Shown piece by piece: positions 32,516-44,050 of a stretch of 64,000 bases of DNA. The notes below the pieces were generated by a model. The model ran no database searches and was not told where the DNA came from. It saw only the letters and a program-made list of their open reading frames with translations. The DNA is from Heliocybe sulcata (Eukaryota; Basidiomycota; Agaricomycetes; Gloeophyllales; Gloeophyllaceae), in assembly GCA_004369045.1 (NCBI GenBank), contig ML213503.1:2888287-2952286 (forward strand), in the 5' to 3' direction. The translations under genes and the position numbers were made by a program. How positions within the stretch are numbered: position 1 is the first letter of the stretch; every line of letters starts with the position of its first letter.

Positions 32516-33662
32516 CTAGGCTGCGGCAGAGTCGGCGTGGAAGCGCACCCGTCGCAGCCATCTATTCGGGTCGCGAATAGAAGTGCGAGAGTGGAGGAAG
32601 CGGCGGTTATCGAGCAGGAGCAGTGTGTCCTCCCTGAAATGCTCCGCTGGAACGGCGAAGCCGGCGTCCTCCGCCTGGAGGAGGTTCTCGAGGACGCGGA
32701 TGGCTCTCTGGGCCTCTGCATCGTTCTCGTCCGCCGTGCAGACGCCTTTCCTGTACCGGATGAGAGCCGGCCCGTTCGGCGGGCGCTCTAGTAGGGGCTT
32801 CCGCAGGGTGTGAGCGCCCTTGAAGAACTCGGGAGGAACCTTGATGTTAAAGTCCTTCGTGGCGAGGATCTCTGTGACGTCGGCGGGGAGACTGTTGACG
32901 ATGTCGGAGACAGGGAGGAGGCGGAAAACACCACCGCCCTGTCTGTCGGGATGAATGATGTGGAATGCGAAGAACCGTGTCGGCTTCTCTTCAAACGAGC
33001 CGTCGATATGCCAGCTGAACTCGTCGAGCGTATGCGAGATTGCGATAGCCTTCTGGCCTGTCCCTTGGGAGATGACACCTTCCGGCTTGTTTTTGATATC
33101 CCAAAGCGCACCTACAAGGTTGATGATGAGACTTCCAACAGATAATCAGGAGTAAATAGAAATACCTTCTGTGGCAGAATGGGTATCCGCCTTGCCCAAG
33201 GCGTTGACAATATCAAGCAAGAGAGCGGACTTCTGTTCGATGTCGCCGCCGAATTCGCATTGGATCTTCGCAACGCCATGCTCATACAGCGACTGACGAT
33301 ACAGAGGAACTTGAGCCAACCCTTCGTCTTTGGACCACGCTCTGAACAATGTCGAAGAGGGGAACGAGAAGACCTTCTCGGATTTCTAAAGTATCGGAAG
33401 CACCATGTTAGCGGTGGTCCGACAAAACGCTCAATGAATATACCTGTTGTGCTTTCAGGGGAACGTCTACGGTTGAAGCCGAGCGCGAAAGGGGGCTAAG
33501 TGGACGGACGTCCTTTTGAAGTCTGTTGAAATCGAGGGGCATGCCCTGGGGAGTGTAGTTGCGACGCTGGGCAGTCAAAGGGAGCACTCGAGAGCACGAT
33601 GAGGGGACGATGGACATATTGCGCAGAGCAGGGGAGGAAGGGCGCAGTTGTTTGAAAGCCAT
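32516..33662 (-). CDS. TauD/TfdA-type Fe(II)/2-oxoglutarate dioxygenase
   Basis: Non-haem iron oxygenase. The family oxidises taurine, gamma-butyrobetaine, phenoxy acids and related substrates; the substrate here is not clear. Exons 33662-33444, 33385-33166 and 33111-32516 join in frame (344 aa). The N-terminus (MAFKQLRPSSPALRNMSIVP, then PLTAQRRNYT) is basic and Ser-rich and could be a mitochondrial presequence. The metal-binding HxD is in EFSWHIDGSFEEKP and the distal His in RRFLHSRTSI, followed by Arg residues in RWLRRVRF that would bind 2-oxoglutarate. FAFHIIHPDRQGGGVFRLLP and GPALIRYRKGV are as in fungal TauD-like proteins. Gene complete. Confidence 0.85.
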
Positions 33663-33859
33663 GGCTGGTCAAGGGTGATACTCGGTCGGACACTGGGTTG
33701 GGGGATGAGCAAGAGGATGCAGCAGCATTTTATACTCTGCAGAGCCATAGAATACCAAGGATTCTCCCAGATTCCTTCCTGAGAAACCATGGTCAATCTG
33801 TATTACGCATGAGGAGAATTGGGAGCGCGAGAACTGTACGCGTGCAGACATTGAATGAA

Positions 33860-34323
33860 TCAAACTGAGATGGCGCCATCGGAGATAGGACCCTCTTTGT
33901 TGGCGTACTCAGCGGCCCAAGGAAGCTCGATGCGCAGCGTCTGCGACAAACGATACCACCGTTATCAAATTTGATAATTTGTGGCACAGGCCAGACGTAC
34001 CGTCCGACCGACAAGGAAGTGGAAGCCTCAATCAGGATTACATCCAAATGCTCGGAAACCAGGTACGGCAAGATAGAAGCATGTCTGGAGGGAGATATGC
34101 GACACCATGGCGCGCGACTCACTTCATTTCCGCCTCTCCCGACGACGTCGCGGCCATTCACTCACCTGACAGGTACGAGCGCTATGCCCTGCCATACGTG
34201 CCTAAGACCCAAAGTCAGCACGGCCAGCCAAGTGGCTTGGAGGTTGTGTATGGTTCATGACCTACCATATCTCTGCTCCGACGGATCGTAGCCCAGAGCT
34301 TGGCGCTGGATGCCAGTCTTCAT
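33860..34323 (-). CDS. small spliced hypothetical protein
   Basis: On the minus strand, MKTGIQRQALGYDPSEQRY (ATG at 34323) ends at a donor G|GTAGGT. A short exon read as GHSARTCQ (acceptor GGCAG, donor GTGAGT) keeps phase, and a last exon (acceptor GTCGCAG) reads TLRIELPWAAEYANKEGPIS to DGAISV-stop at 33860. The predicted protein is ~53 aa, unless a further exon lies in the ~220 bp last intron. Its start faces the MFS region, and its stop lies 198 bp upstream of the TauD-like start on the same strand. It resembles small mitochondrial or complex-associated proteins in composition, but I cannot name it. Confidence 0.4.
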
Positions 34324-35593
34324 CGTCTTCGTCCTGATTGACATACGGACGTAAAGAAGCTCAAACAAGGAAGCATCGCAAGGGAACGATGTGATCGGTC
34401 ATCATCGGTACCCTTGGAGCGGGAGAGTTGCCATCGGCATAAGAGGGATTGCAGTCGTCCAATAGTGGTATCTGGTGGGAGAACGGCCAATCTCTGCATG
34501 TAATCGGCCGATAGCGGTCGGCGACTGGGCAGAGCGCTCAAGGGTGCAACCGGGATTAGTATGACCGTGAGTCGTTGATAGATCCCGATTCGAGGTCTCG
34601 AAATCACCGAGCCTAATAGAGTTCTGTACCAAGAAAAGCACCTTAAGCGCCGTCTAAAATAAGCATTGCGATTAGTACTCATGGTTTGTAGTTAGTCGGA
34701 TCGAGCACGTACAATACCATATCGCCAGATGGCGTAGTGGAGCCCGCAGTTAGTCGTCCATGATCCCTGAGTTACGACTTCCCAGGCTCTTCGCTAGCCC
34801 ACGCTTAGCTATCAGCTTCTCAGGAACATGCATAAGCATGCAGAGTGGTCCTTTGCAATGTTGGTTGTCCAAAAGCAATCGAGTCGGGATGACAGTTGTC
34901 GGTCATAGCTAAGAATAAGAGAGGTGACCACCTTGAAGTTCTATCTTTGGGTCAGCAGATTAAGCCATTTGGGATGGATGCTGGGCCGGATCACCTACTA
35001 ATGCAGCGCGGATTACATGTGAGCGTGTCAGCACAAGAATGGGATATGATGAGTGACTCTTGTTTCGCAACAGATGGAGAAAGAGAAAACTTCTGCCCGA
35101 AGTTCCTCGAATCTCCGGGTATCAAGGAAGCTAAGCTACTTGGCGATAGCCAGGGCCAGTCGTGGCATGCCATTACCGGCAATGGGATATGTTTCTGTGG
35201 ATAAGCATGAAGCGCGCTCCCAAGTTGAGAGTCTTGAACCAATCAGGCCCTTGCGGAACGACCCGGGATGACCCGTATCAAGGTGGGAATCACTCACAGT
35301 ATTATTCAACTCGGGCTGGATTTGTAGTACTTGTCGTAACATCTTCGAGAAGGCTGCAGCATGATGCTTGGCCCTTATGTCCGTTGCGGTGATTCGGACA
35401 ACTTACCCTTAATGGTGTGCGCACGGAGCACCCTTTTCTGCGGTAGGATCGTGAAGGTACCGAGTAAGTAATGCATTCCACAGGCTGATATCAAATCCTT
35501 CGAGCGATTGATCTGAGACGCAGGGTAGCTTATGAATGCCTGATCGCTTACTGCCTCTCCAGCGAACCTGGTAGCCTTTGACCTTCGCTAACC
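34324..35593. other. no confident gene
   Basis: Plus-strand frame 34896-35204 and overlapping minus frames have ordinary composition but no recognisable motif. It includes the promoter region of the MFS transporter. Confidence 0.4.
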
Positions 35594-37683
35594 ATGACCC
35601 CGACTCCGTCTTCGTCCGATCCAGACAACGCTGAAACGACGGTCGTCGACATTCCCAGCTCAGCTACTCCACATGCACCAGGCGAAGGAACAGAGAAAAC
35701 GCTATGCATCGTCGATACTTGGGATACCGACGCCAACAATCCCTACAATTGGCCAATAGGCAAGAGCGCCGCAAACGCTGTGATCGTTTGTTTCCTAGGC
35801 TTTCTGTCGTGAGCACCTGATATTGTACACGGTCAGGACAACTTATCCAAAACTCGTATTTTAGATCCTTGGTGTCCTCCATTATTGTACCAGCACTGCC
35901 GAATGTTATGCATGAGTTCAGGATCAAGAACGATGAAGTCGGAACTCTGACAACATCCCTGTTTGTCGTAAGCCTGCATCAATACTCCAGCGCTACCGGG
36001 AAGATAATGTCTGCTCAAGCTAGGACTGGGCGTTGGCCCCTTCTTGTTTGCACCATTATCTGAGCTCTATGGAAGGATGTTCGTATACCGCCTGACAATG
36101 TCGGCGTTCACCATCCTTCAAATAGGTTGCGCTTTATCGAACTCGTAGGCCACTAGATCCTATATTAGGAACGCAGCTTAATATCCGAATTATTATGTAG
36201 GATGGCTACTCTCATCGTCCTCAGGTTCTTGTCCGGTGTGTTCGGGTCGGCTCCTCCATCTCTTGGACAGGCAACCATTTCCGACTTGTTTTCCCCCGGT
36301 GCCAGAGCCCCTTGGTCTGCGCTGTATTCCCTGGGGCCAATGTTGGGTCCTTGCCTGGGCCCTCTGATTGGTGAGCCCTGGTTCACTTGGAGGATTGTCG
36401 CGCACATCTGAACCCGAATCAGCGTCCTTCATAGTCTCGGCAAAGAGCTGGCGCTGGATCTTCTGGACATCCGCTTGCGTGTTAGTCGCATGGGCTGCTA
36501 TATCTACGTGAAAACACTAATTGCTCCGTCTAGTTCCGCTGGAGGCACTGCATTGCTATTTATTGTCTCAGTCGAGACATACAAAACCACGATCATCCAG
36601 AAACAATTCGTCAAGGGAGAGCTGGAGAAGACATACGGCCCGCAAGCGAAGCGCGTCTGGGGCTTCGCCGTCCTTGGACAAGACGAAAAGGGACAAGCCG
36701 CGAAAGGCCTATATGGAAAGGCATTATCGAGACCCTTCCGTCTATTGACGACAAACCCGATCTGTCTCGTTTTGGGAACGTTCCTAGCTGTAAGTACTGA
36801 TATTTCGAGGCAGGAGGATAGCTGAAATTCATTCTTGCTGGTTAGTATGTATATGGAATGTTGTACCTCTTATTGACCTCGCTACCGCTGTTGTATCGAA
36901 ATGGCCAAGGTCGATTATTTTCGTATAATTTTTCTGTGGTGAGTAAATGTCAGTCAACTGCAGTAGCTTGTCGGCTGATTTTCTGCAGACTACATCAGGT
37001 CTCTGTTACCTAGGGCTTGCAATTGGCTTCATAGTTGCGTCTAGTATGACAGCTTACGGCTCAAGGCGACTGTACAACCACCTCGTCAAAGTTAACGGCG
37101 AACATAGGCCCGAGTACAGGCTCTTGCCGATGACGGTCTGTTTTTCTGAGCGGTACAATTGTAAATCGGACTTGATTGGCGATGTTTTTAGGCTGGCATG
37201 ATAGTTCTCCCGATTGGCCTACTCATGTATGGCTGGTCGGCAAACCAGCACGACCATTTCATTGTCCCAGTTATCGGCAATGCCTTCGTGGCAATGGGGA
37301 TATTCGTGACATTCGTGAGTCCAATGGACTTATCAGCCAATGACCGCCGAAACTGATTGATCCTGCCGTTTGGTGCGCAGCAATCCATCCAAGTGTACCT
37401 TGTCGACGCCTTCTCCCCTTACTCGGCATCCGCGATAGCAGCAGCCACACTTCTCCGGTGCTGCGCCGGGTGCGGTCTACCGCTGTTCGGGAGGCAGATG
37501 TTCAAAGGACTCGGGTGGGTGTCCATGATCTTGCACCCTATTACATGCTTATCTTTGTTACCCCACAGGTATGGTTGGGCGGCCACAGTCCTTGCGCTGG
37601 CGACTATACCTGCCATTCCGATCCCTCTAATCCTCTACAAATATTCACGATCCCTCCGAGAGCGTTTCCCTTTCCATGGCTAG
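35594..37683 (+). CDS. major facilitator superfamily transporter (DHA1 drug/polyamine type)
   Basis: Proton-coupled exporter of the 12-helix drug:H+ antiporter group, probably at the plasma membrane. About ten exons with introns of 45-65 bp join in frame from MTPTPSSSDPDNAETTVVDI to the end SLRERFPFHG. Signatures: DANNPYNWPIGKS before helix 1, SSIIVPALPNVMHEF, GVGPFLFAPLSELYGR, LRFLSGVFGSAPPSLG, SPGARAPWSALYSLGPMLGP (motif C region), WRWIFWTSA and VSVETYKTTIIQKQ in the central loop, then GLAIGFIVAS, GMIVLPIGLLMYGW, QVYLVDAFSPYSASAIA and MFKGLG-YGWAATVLALA. No in-frame stop is needed if splicing is as inferred. The exporter's substrate cannot be told. Confidence 0.85.
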
Positions 37684-38312
37684 TCCTTTGGCATATGTCA
37701 CGAAGAAGCCGCAGGGTCATGATTGAATGTACTCCACTGAAATTGCCGGGATCCTATTTGCCCGACGAGTACCGGCATCCTAAGCCATCATGCTTCGACT
37801 CTATCCCGAAATTACATATAGCCTATTGGAAAATCCCTGACGCGAGCTCGTCTATGGCTGCCGCGATATTACAAAACGCCGTCCTGAGCGTCTCCTCAGA
37901 GGCGAACCTGTGAAAGCCATGGGAAGATCTATATCAAAGCTTGTAAGGTCCATGACATCAATGAATCGATGATATATCATGACTGGTAGAAGCAAAGTGA
38001 TTTACACGCTATGCATCTGTTCCCGAGGGCCCGAGGAACAGCGGCAGAATGAGAGCTTCTGCGTCGTTTGCGTTGTCTGAACGTTCTATCATTGTCGGAA
38101 AATACACATGTCAGCCGTTACGCATATGAACGATGCGCATGCGGCGCGAGACTTCTCCTTCGCGCCTGTTCGGTATAGCGAGTATGATCCGATACAACAA
38201 CATCTGCAGTAACAAGGACAGTACATGGACATCCGAATCAGCGGTATATACACCGAATGTACAATAAATAATATCAAATACGACTACGCCGGTGCAACAT
38301 GGAGAACACCGC
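37684..38312. other. intergenic between convergent MFS and PEX13 genes
   Basis: 3' flanks of two converging genes; no gene seen. Confidence 0.5.
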
Positions 38313-39575
38313 TCACATACTTTTCGCCTCATCAGCACCCTCAATCACCTTGGGCTCTACAGCTCCCTTTACGAGACCGGCCTGCTTACTACTCTCCCCT
38401 TTCTTCTCCAACACCTCGACCCACTTCTTCGGGAACCACCCTTCTCTGCCTTCCCTCGTCCGCCCCTTCCACCACTCGCACCCAGGGACGTCCACTCGTG
38501 GGTCCACTTCCTGACCCGTCGCCGGATCCAGCTTGCCCATGATGGCAACAATCTCGTTAACCTTGAGCGCGAGTTCCGAGGGAGAAGAAGGTGCGAATGG
38601 GTATAGGGCACGGGCAAAGGTCAAGTCCGCCGGTGTGAGAGGCTGCAGAGCAGCATGGGCAAGGGCTGCCTGTTGTTGCTGCTCTGCCTGGGACGACAGC
38701 AATTGAATGAGCTTGTGCATCGCGTAAGGAATGCCGATGGCGGCGGCAAGGAAGACGATGATCGGCTTCCTACTCGGGGCTGGTTGAGCTGGGCCCTGCA
38801 CCGGGCGTCCATTGATGAATTCTCTGAATTCATGACGTAGCTCTGGATTCCCTCTCTGACCCGTAAGGATGCCTTTCAGCCACCTAATCAAGCCGAAGAG
38901 ACCGAGTACACTCCCCAGAGCGTTGCGGAGCATGGCGAATTGCTCCACTACGCCCACCATTGCGAAGAAGCTGGAATGCGTCGCCATGAACGTCGACTCG
39001 AGCATTTGGGCAACACCAGAGAAGGTTTGTACTATTGAATGAAGGAGCGTGAAGGTGTGCTGAGTCGTATTGGAGAGAGTCTGTGATAAAGAGGGTCCGC
39101 CCGCAGGATTGTTGGGATCGTAGGGCCCCATCGGCCCATAAGGCATTCCTCCCAATCCTCCGTAACCTCCCATACCCCCATACATCCCATTCATTCCATA
39201 CCCCCCTCCATATGACCCATAGCCCATCCCGCCCATTCCACCGTACAATCCGGTCGACCCGTAGGGAGAATATGAAGAGCCCAAGCGCGAGTAAGGTGAT
39301 GAGTACCCGTAGGGGGAATTGTACGCGCTCTGACCGTATGCCGGCTGGGTAATGCTCGTTCCAGAAGTCATAGCTGCTGGTCGCGCGGGTACGGAGGGCG
39401 TCGCGGACGAAGAGGCAGCCGGAGCAGCTGACGCGCCGGTAGACGAAGTCGGTGCAGAGGCAGCCGCTGGTGTCGCCGAGGCCATTGGCTGGGATGTCGC
39501 TGTCGTTGCTGACGGCAGAGGCGTTGCGGAAGCGGTGTTACCCGCACGTTCCCATGGCTTTGGAGGAGAAGGCAT
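38313..39575 (-). CDS. PEX13: peroxisomal import docking protein Pex13
   Basis: Pex13 is a peroxisomal membrane component of the docking complex that receives the Pex5 and Pex7 cargo receptors. Single exon of 420 aa. The N-terminus MPSPPKPWERAG has the conserved PPKPWE motif, followed by an Ala/Ser/Thr-rich linker and a Gly/Tyr-rich part with repeated YGG/GYGGM words (residues ~85-155), as in Pex13 elsewhere. The membrane part holds HSIVQTFSGVAQMLESTFMA and LGSVLGLFGLIRWLKG plus a second hydrophobic run IIVFLAAAIGIPYAMHKL (~268-285). A C-terminal SH3 domain (~315-385) reads ARALYPFAPSSPSELALKVN, then WWKGRTREGREGWFPKKWVE. Gene complete and intronless, unlike its neighbours. Confidence 0.95.
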   Translation of the reverse strand: MPSPPKPWERAGNTASATPLPSATTATSQPMASATPAAASAPTSSTGASAAPAASSSATPSVPARPAAMTSGTSITQPAYGQSAYNSPYGYSSPYSRLGSSYSPYGSTGLYGGMGGMGYGSYGGGYGMNGMYGGMGGYGGLGGMPYGPMGPYDPNNPAGGPSLSQTLSNTTQHTFTLLHSIVQTFSGVAQMLESTFMATHSSFFAMVGVVEQFAMLRNALGSVLGLFGLIRWLKGILTGQRGNPELRHEFREFINGRPVQGPAQPAPSRKPIIVFLAAAIGIPYAMHKLIQLLSSQAEQQQQAALAHAALQPLTPADLTFARALYPFAPSSPSELALKVNEIVAIMGKLDPATGQEVDPRVDVPGCEWWKGRTREGREGWFPKKWVEVLEKKGESSKQAGLVKGAVEPKVIEGADEAKSM

Positions 39576-40205
39576 GTCGCGCTCGGGCTATTTTGTGGGA
39601 GACGGTGAAGGGAGGAAATACGCCGTGACGCAGAATCAAGTGATCAAGTGGCCACTCCGGTAATAGGCGTGGGAACGAATTGAGTGGCACTGGGATCCCT
39701 TCCGTCCACTCATGATATTCCGCGGCCTCATGCATCATGACGCATCTACGACGATGAATGCAGGAACAGAAACATAGACAAGAACTGCTTGCTATAGTCT
39801 CGCTTAGCTGAATGATTGTATGTTTAAATCAAATATGTTCTTCAGAGACATCGGCACAAGAGCAAGTAATATGGACAATTCACAGATGCTCTACTACACT
39901 AGATACAATGATCCATAAGCCGCAGCGTCCGTGCATTGTCCTCTAGAATTATACTATGTAGGCTGTAAGATCCCGCAATGAACGCACAGTGAAGATAATA
40001 TTGGGGTATGCTCAATAAGATGTAATAAAGGACAAACAACACCCAGATGACTCCTTTATATAAGAGAATGCGACGTCGAAAGAACGGATCAGCTGGATAG
40101 TACTACAAGTACACCCGCCGGTAGTGAGTCGAGTTGTGGGTCTGTCTGCGCTGCCCCAGGCAAGAAGTCCTTCGTTCACATTAAGCTGCCATCGTCCGTA
40201 ACGTC
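39576..40205. other. intergenic; no gene seen
   Basis: Promoter of PEX13 on the left and 3' flank of the chitin deacetylase gene on the right; AT-rich with no significant open frame. Confidence 0.5.
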
Positions 40206-41925
40206 TCATAAGAGTGTAGCGACAGAGCCGCCCACCAGGCTGACAATCACGGTCGTCAGCGCGAACAGGCCGAGGCTCTTCGGGCTCGACACCAATGCCG
40301 AAGCAGAAGAGCTGCTGTTGCCGCTACCGCCCGCCTTGGCAGTAGCCTCTGCGGAGCCAGGAGCACCAGACGACAGCGTAGCAGCGCCGCCTGAAAGGTG
40401 ATTTCAGTAAGTTTGGTCAGACTCGTATCATGCCACATGTCAACGTACCGGAAGCAATAGGCGGGTTCGTGCTGTTGTCATTCGTCTCAATGTAAGCATC
40501 GGACATCGGCTTGTTCACGCAGTTCACGACGGGCTCGATGGTGTACTTGTGCGCCAGAGCATCCGGAAGAATGTAGCCAGTCGCAACGTCGACGGATTGC
40601 TGGAACAGGTCATGCTCAAGCACGATGAAGCCAGTGTCCATGACGGATGCGTTGCCAAGGATGTTTTCCCAGTTCGCGAGCACCTGGGTAACGGAAGTAG
40701 CGCCACTGTGGATGTCGAAGTCTAATTTGACGCACGTCAACTCGGTAAATCAGCTCAAGAGGACGTCTCTCACGTACCACCAGTGTCGAAGGTGGCCATC
40801 GGGCTGATGCGGGTCCACATGACGGGAGTCAGGCCCATGGCAGTGCAGATAGCACGGACACGGTCACTGCAACTAGTCAGCAAAAGAAGATCAAGGAAGG
40901 CGGGTAGTAACCCACTCAATGTCGCCGTAAGGAGGCCTCATCATATTTGGAGTAACACCGGTGACATCCTTGATGATCTTCTTGGTCCAACCGAGCTCAG
41001 CGATAATCTCCTCGTTCGACAGGGTCGTCAGTTCCGGGTGACTCCAGGTGTGCACCGCAATCTGATGACCGCCCATATACTCAGCCTGTAGGGTCGCAGG
41101 GTACGACAGCGCACGCGAGCCGACGACGAAGAACGTCGACTTCAAGCTCTGCTCGTCGAGGTAGCTGAGGAGAGTGGGCGTGTACGGGGACGGTCCGTCG
41201 TCGTAAGTCAGACCCCAGGTGTTCTTGTCGGGACAGGAGACAATGTCGGTATCCCGGGTGCATCCACCGCAAGTCCACCAGCAGCGGCTGGTGTCAGCAA
41301 CTGCGGCAGCGTTAGCCGGGCAGCCACCTGCGACGGTAGAGCTGAAGTTGGGGATAGAGACACCGGAGTTGGCGACTTCTTGGATCCACTGCTGGACCTC
41401 CGGAGAGTCAGTGGGAGGTGTTTTGTCCAGTGGCGGGTACGACGAGATGACAAGACTCGAGGCTATCGAGATTGACATAGGTTAGCAAAAGGCGTACGGA
41501 GTTCGCAGTGGGTATTCAGATTCGAGGCGGGTAAGACTTCACAACTCACGATTGGGCAAACCGGGCGCGCTGCTTACGACTGTCGGGGTTGCACCCGCCT
41601 GGTAAGTGGTGTCCAAAGCAACTGTAGCCTGCGAAGGTGCGTTCGCATTGATGGACGAAAGGGGAACCGCGTTTGCGTTGCTGGACAACAGGGAGAACGA
41701 CGCGGTGGGCGGCTCGGAAATTGAACTCGCAGCGGACGCCACAGTGCTCGGAGCACCTGCACTCGTCACGCCAGACGCAGCAACAGTGGAAGGAGTCGCC
41801 GCGCTCGCTGCAGAGGAGGCCGGAGCAGCCTGTCTGGGCTGGAAACGCGCATGATGGATGTCGTGCGCGGAAACCAGGGCAGGGAGGACGACGGCAGAAA
41901 CAAGGGTAGACGTAGAGAGCCTCAT
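40206..41925 (-). CDS. GPI-anchored chitin deacetylase (carbohydrate esterase family 4)
   Basis: Removes acetyl groups from wall chitin to give chitosan at the cell surface. A signal peptide (MRLSTSTLVSAVVLPALVSA) is followed by a ~80-residue Ser/Ala/Thr linker and the polysaccharide deacetylase domain. All five motifs are seen: TYDDGPSPY (motif 1, catalytic Asp pair), HTWSHPELT (motif 2, metal His), RPPYGDI (motif 3), FDIHSG (motif 4) and FIVLEHDLF (motif 5). The C-terminus (GSGNSSSSASALVSS then SLGLFALTTVIVSLVGGSVA) is a GPI-anchor signal. Introns interrupt after PGLPN, after PPYGDI, before the FDIHSG exon and before the last exon. Cysteines in GGCPAN and WWTCGGC suggest disulfides before the domain. 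Confidence 0.93.
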
Positions 41926-42635
41926 GATTCAGCGGTAAAGACCGTGGTTGTCGTCGTCGCAGACAGAAACTGGATTTATGAAGGAAAATGATATCCGCTG
42001 GAGGCAGCCCCTTTGCTTATATCACCGTCGTTTCCAGCGCTTCTGATGCCGCCAAGCCGAGTCGCCCTAGTTCTATTTTTGGCAAATGTGGCTGATGCTG
42101 AAAAGGCCTCCCCCTCCCCTTGCTGCTGCTGCTAGGACATGGGTTTTCTTGCTGCACTGACCGTCGCAATATGTTCAAGCACGAAAGGCGTCCTTTTCCC
42201 CGGCTAATGGCTGGAATATTAAAGACCGCCCTTGTTTCTGACCTCGGAATCGTAGTCGGCAGTACTGCCGTCATTCGCAGGCCTGATATTTATAACCACC
42301 CGTTGATGTGTGCATAAGGATGTGAGCTATTCTTGCAGGACTTGTTGCCTGATCGTTGTCTGACACTGAGCGGGCCGCGGTATATATCATATAGGAGCTC
42401 TGCGAGAGCTCAAGCGCTCAAGACGTGCCACAGGGTATGTCCACCGTACCATTCGAAGCATAGACACGTAATATTGGCAGGCGCAGGGCCCAATAATATG
42501 CACGTGTTATAGACAACAGGTAAGACCTGTCCAACTCAGAAGACAAGACAAATGGTATCTAAATGTACAATTTTTACGGGACCAGAGAATGAACCGAGAT
42601 CGCGCAACATATCACAAACAAGGTGCAGGACAGCT
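41926..42635. other. intergenic; no gene seen
   Basis: 5' flank of the chitin deacetylase gene and 3' flank of the NAP/SET gene. A 12 bp palindrome-like GAGCTCTGCGAGAGCTC lies near 42393. Confidence 0.45.
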
Positions 42636-43629
42636 CTACGCACGGCGTTGCTTTTTAGGCTTGGGCTTCTCCAAGTCAATCTCATCCTCCTCCGAATCCC
42701 CACTCTCCTCATCTTCCGAATCGTCCTCGTCATCGCCGCCTACATTGCCCAAGAAATGCTCAATAGCCTCCGGGAAGATCTCGTTCGCAATCAGGACGCC
42801 AATCTATATGGGGGACGGATCTAATAAGCACGAGCGAGCACTGATCACAGAGCAGTGCCACTCACGTCGAAAGGATCATCATCGAGTTCAAAGTAGTGGA
42901 AGAAGCTCCCGGGCTCGGAAGGCATCTCGTCGTCCTCATCAAACTTCTCGCGGGGGTGTAGCGTGGTAAGGAGTTTCGAATCATCCTTCCAGTTGATCTT
43001 TTGCATCTGGGGCGCAACGTCGCGCTCCCATGAAAAGTCCAGCACAGAGTCGGTAATGCCGTCCTCATCCGGCGTCTCGTTCTCAGCCGCCGGAGGGGGG
43101 ATGTACTTGTACTCCTTCTTCAGCACCGAGTCCGAGAAGTATGGGTTCTCCTTGAAGTACTATTCTCCGCACGCCACTTAGCACAAAACATAGTAGAACA
43201 TGCAACGCGAGAGAACGCACAAATTCAATCGTAAACACCCTCGGCTCCTTCGTATCCCTCACGATCCACAGATCCTCCAAATAACTCAACGCAACCTGGT
43301 CATCATGGTGCTGCGCATGGATCGCGAACATAGAGTTGTTCATCAACGCGACAGGCCAGAACTTCTTGATCTCCTTGCACACCGCGCGCCGCTTTTCGTA
43401 CACGGGCCTGAGGCCCTCCTGCGCTCTCCGCTCTAAGACGGCAATATTGAGCTATACACTCTGAGCGGTACCACTGGAAGCATCCCATACCTAACAGCAA
43501 CTCGACGCGTGATGTCTCCTTCGTAATAGCCTGCAACTTGGCGGCCTCCTCGTCGCCCAACTCCACATCCGCGAGCGGGTGCTTCTCAACGTCCGCACCA
43601 GGCGAGGCGCGTTTTGTTCCTTTCGACAT
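42636..43629 (-). CDS. SET/NAP-family histone chaperone
   Basis: Nucleosome-assembly-protein family member, closer to SET/TAF-I or Vps75 than to Nap1 because it is short (~260 aa). It starts MSKGTKRASPGADVEKHPLA; an N-terminal dimerisation helix includes EEAAKLQAITKETSRVE. Then comes the earmuff domain with RPVYEKRRAVCKEIKKFWPV, LSYLEDLWIVRD, VFTIEF, NPYFSDSVLKKEYKYI, INWKDDSKLLT and GSFFHYFELDDDPFD. The C-terminal tail is strongly acidic (GGDDEDDSEDEESGDSEEDE) and ends with a basic nuclear-localisation-like KPKPKKQRRA. Four or more exons join in frame. It would act in the nucleus on histones H3-H4 or H2A-H2B. Confidence 0.9.
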
Positions 43630-44050
43630 GTCAAGCGAGGGAGGATGTGCAGGCGGAAAGGCAGTGAAGACAGAAAGGTAACGCAGACGGGCAGTGGCTG
43701 CACAGTGAAGACGTCCAAAATTTCGATGGAATTGCAAACTCGGCTGTAACCGAATATCCTTTCCTGGGACAAGGGCACTGCACAGCCACCGGGATCTGCC
43801 GATATGATCGAGCGGCAACTCTAGATCTTTGAGCTTGGTTAGAGATCACCGTTATACAGACTGTCTACGTAAATGACCAGAAGATCTGGTGAAATCTAGC
43901 CGCAATCCAAGTATGATTGCACAGGGGCTTATAAATACGATACAAGCAATAAATGTTCTACAGACGAGATACAAGAATGAGTTGAGCGTCATGCAATAGG
44001 TAGGAATACACCAGGAACATAACACCAGATTGTTCGATACATATTGTCCT

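Noticed and set aside
32425-32813. ORFs on both strands at the end of the TauD-like gene as separate genes
   Set aside because: They overlap the dioxygenase exon in other frames; the true frame carries the distal His and Arg residues.
35594-37683. MFS gene as a pseudogene because of stops between ORFs
   Set aside because: All stops fall within GT-AG introns, and exon phases agree at each junction.
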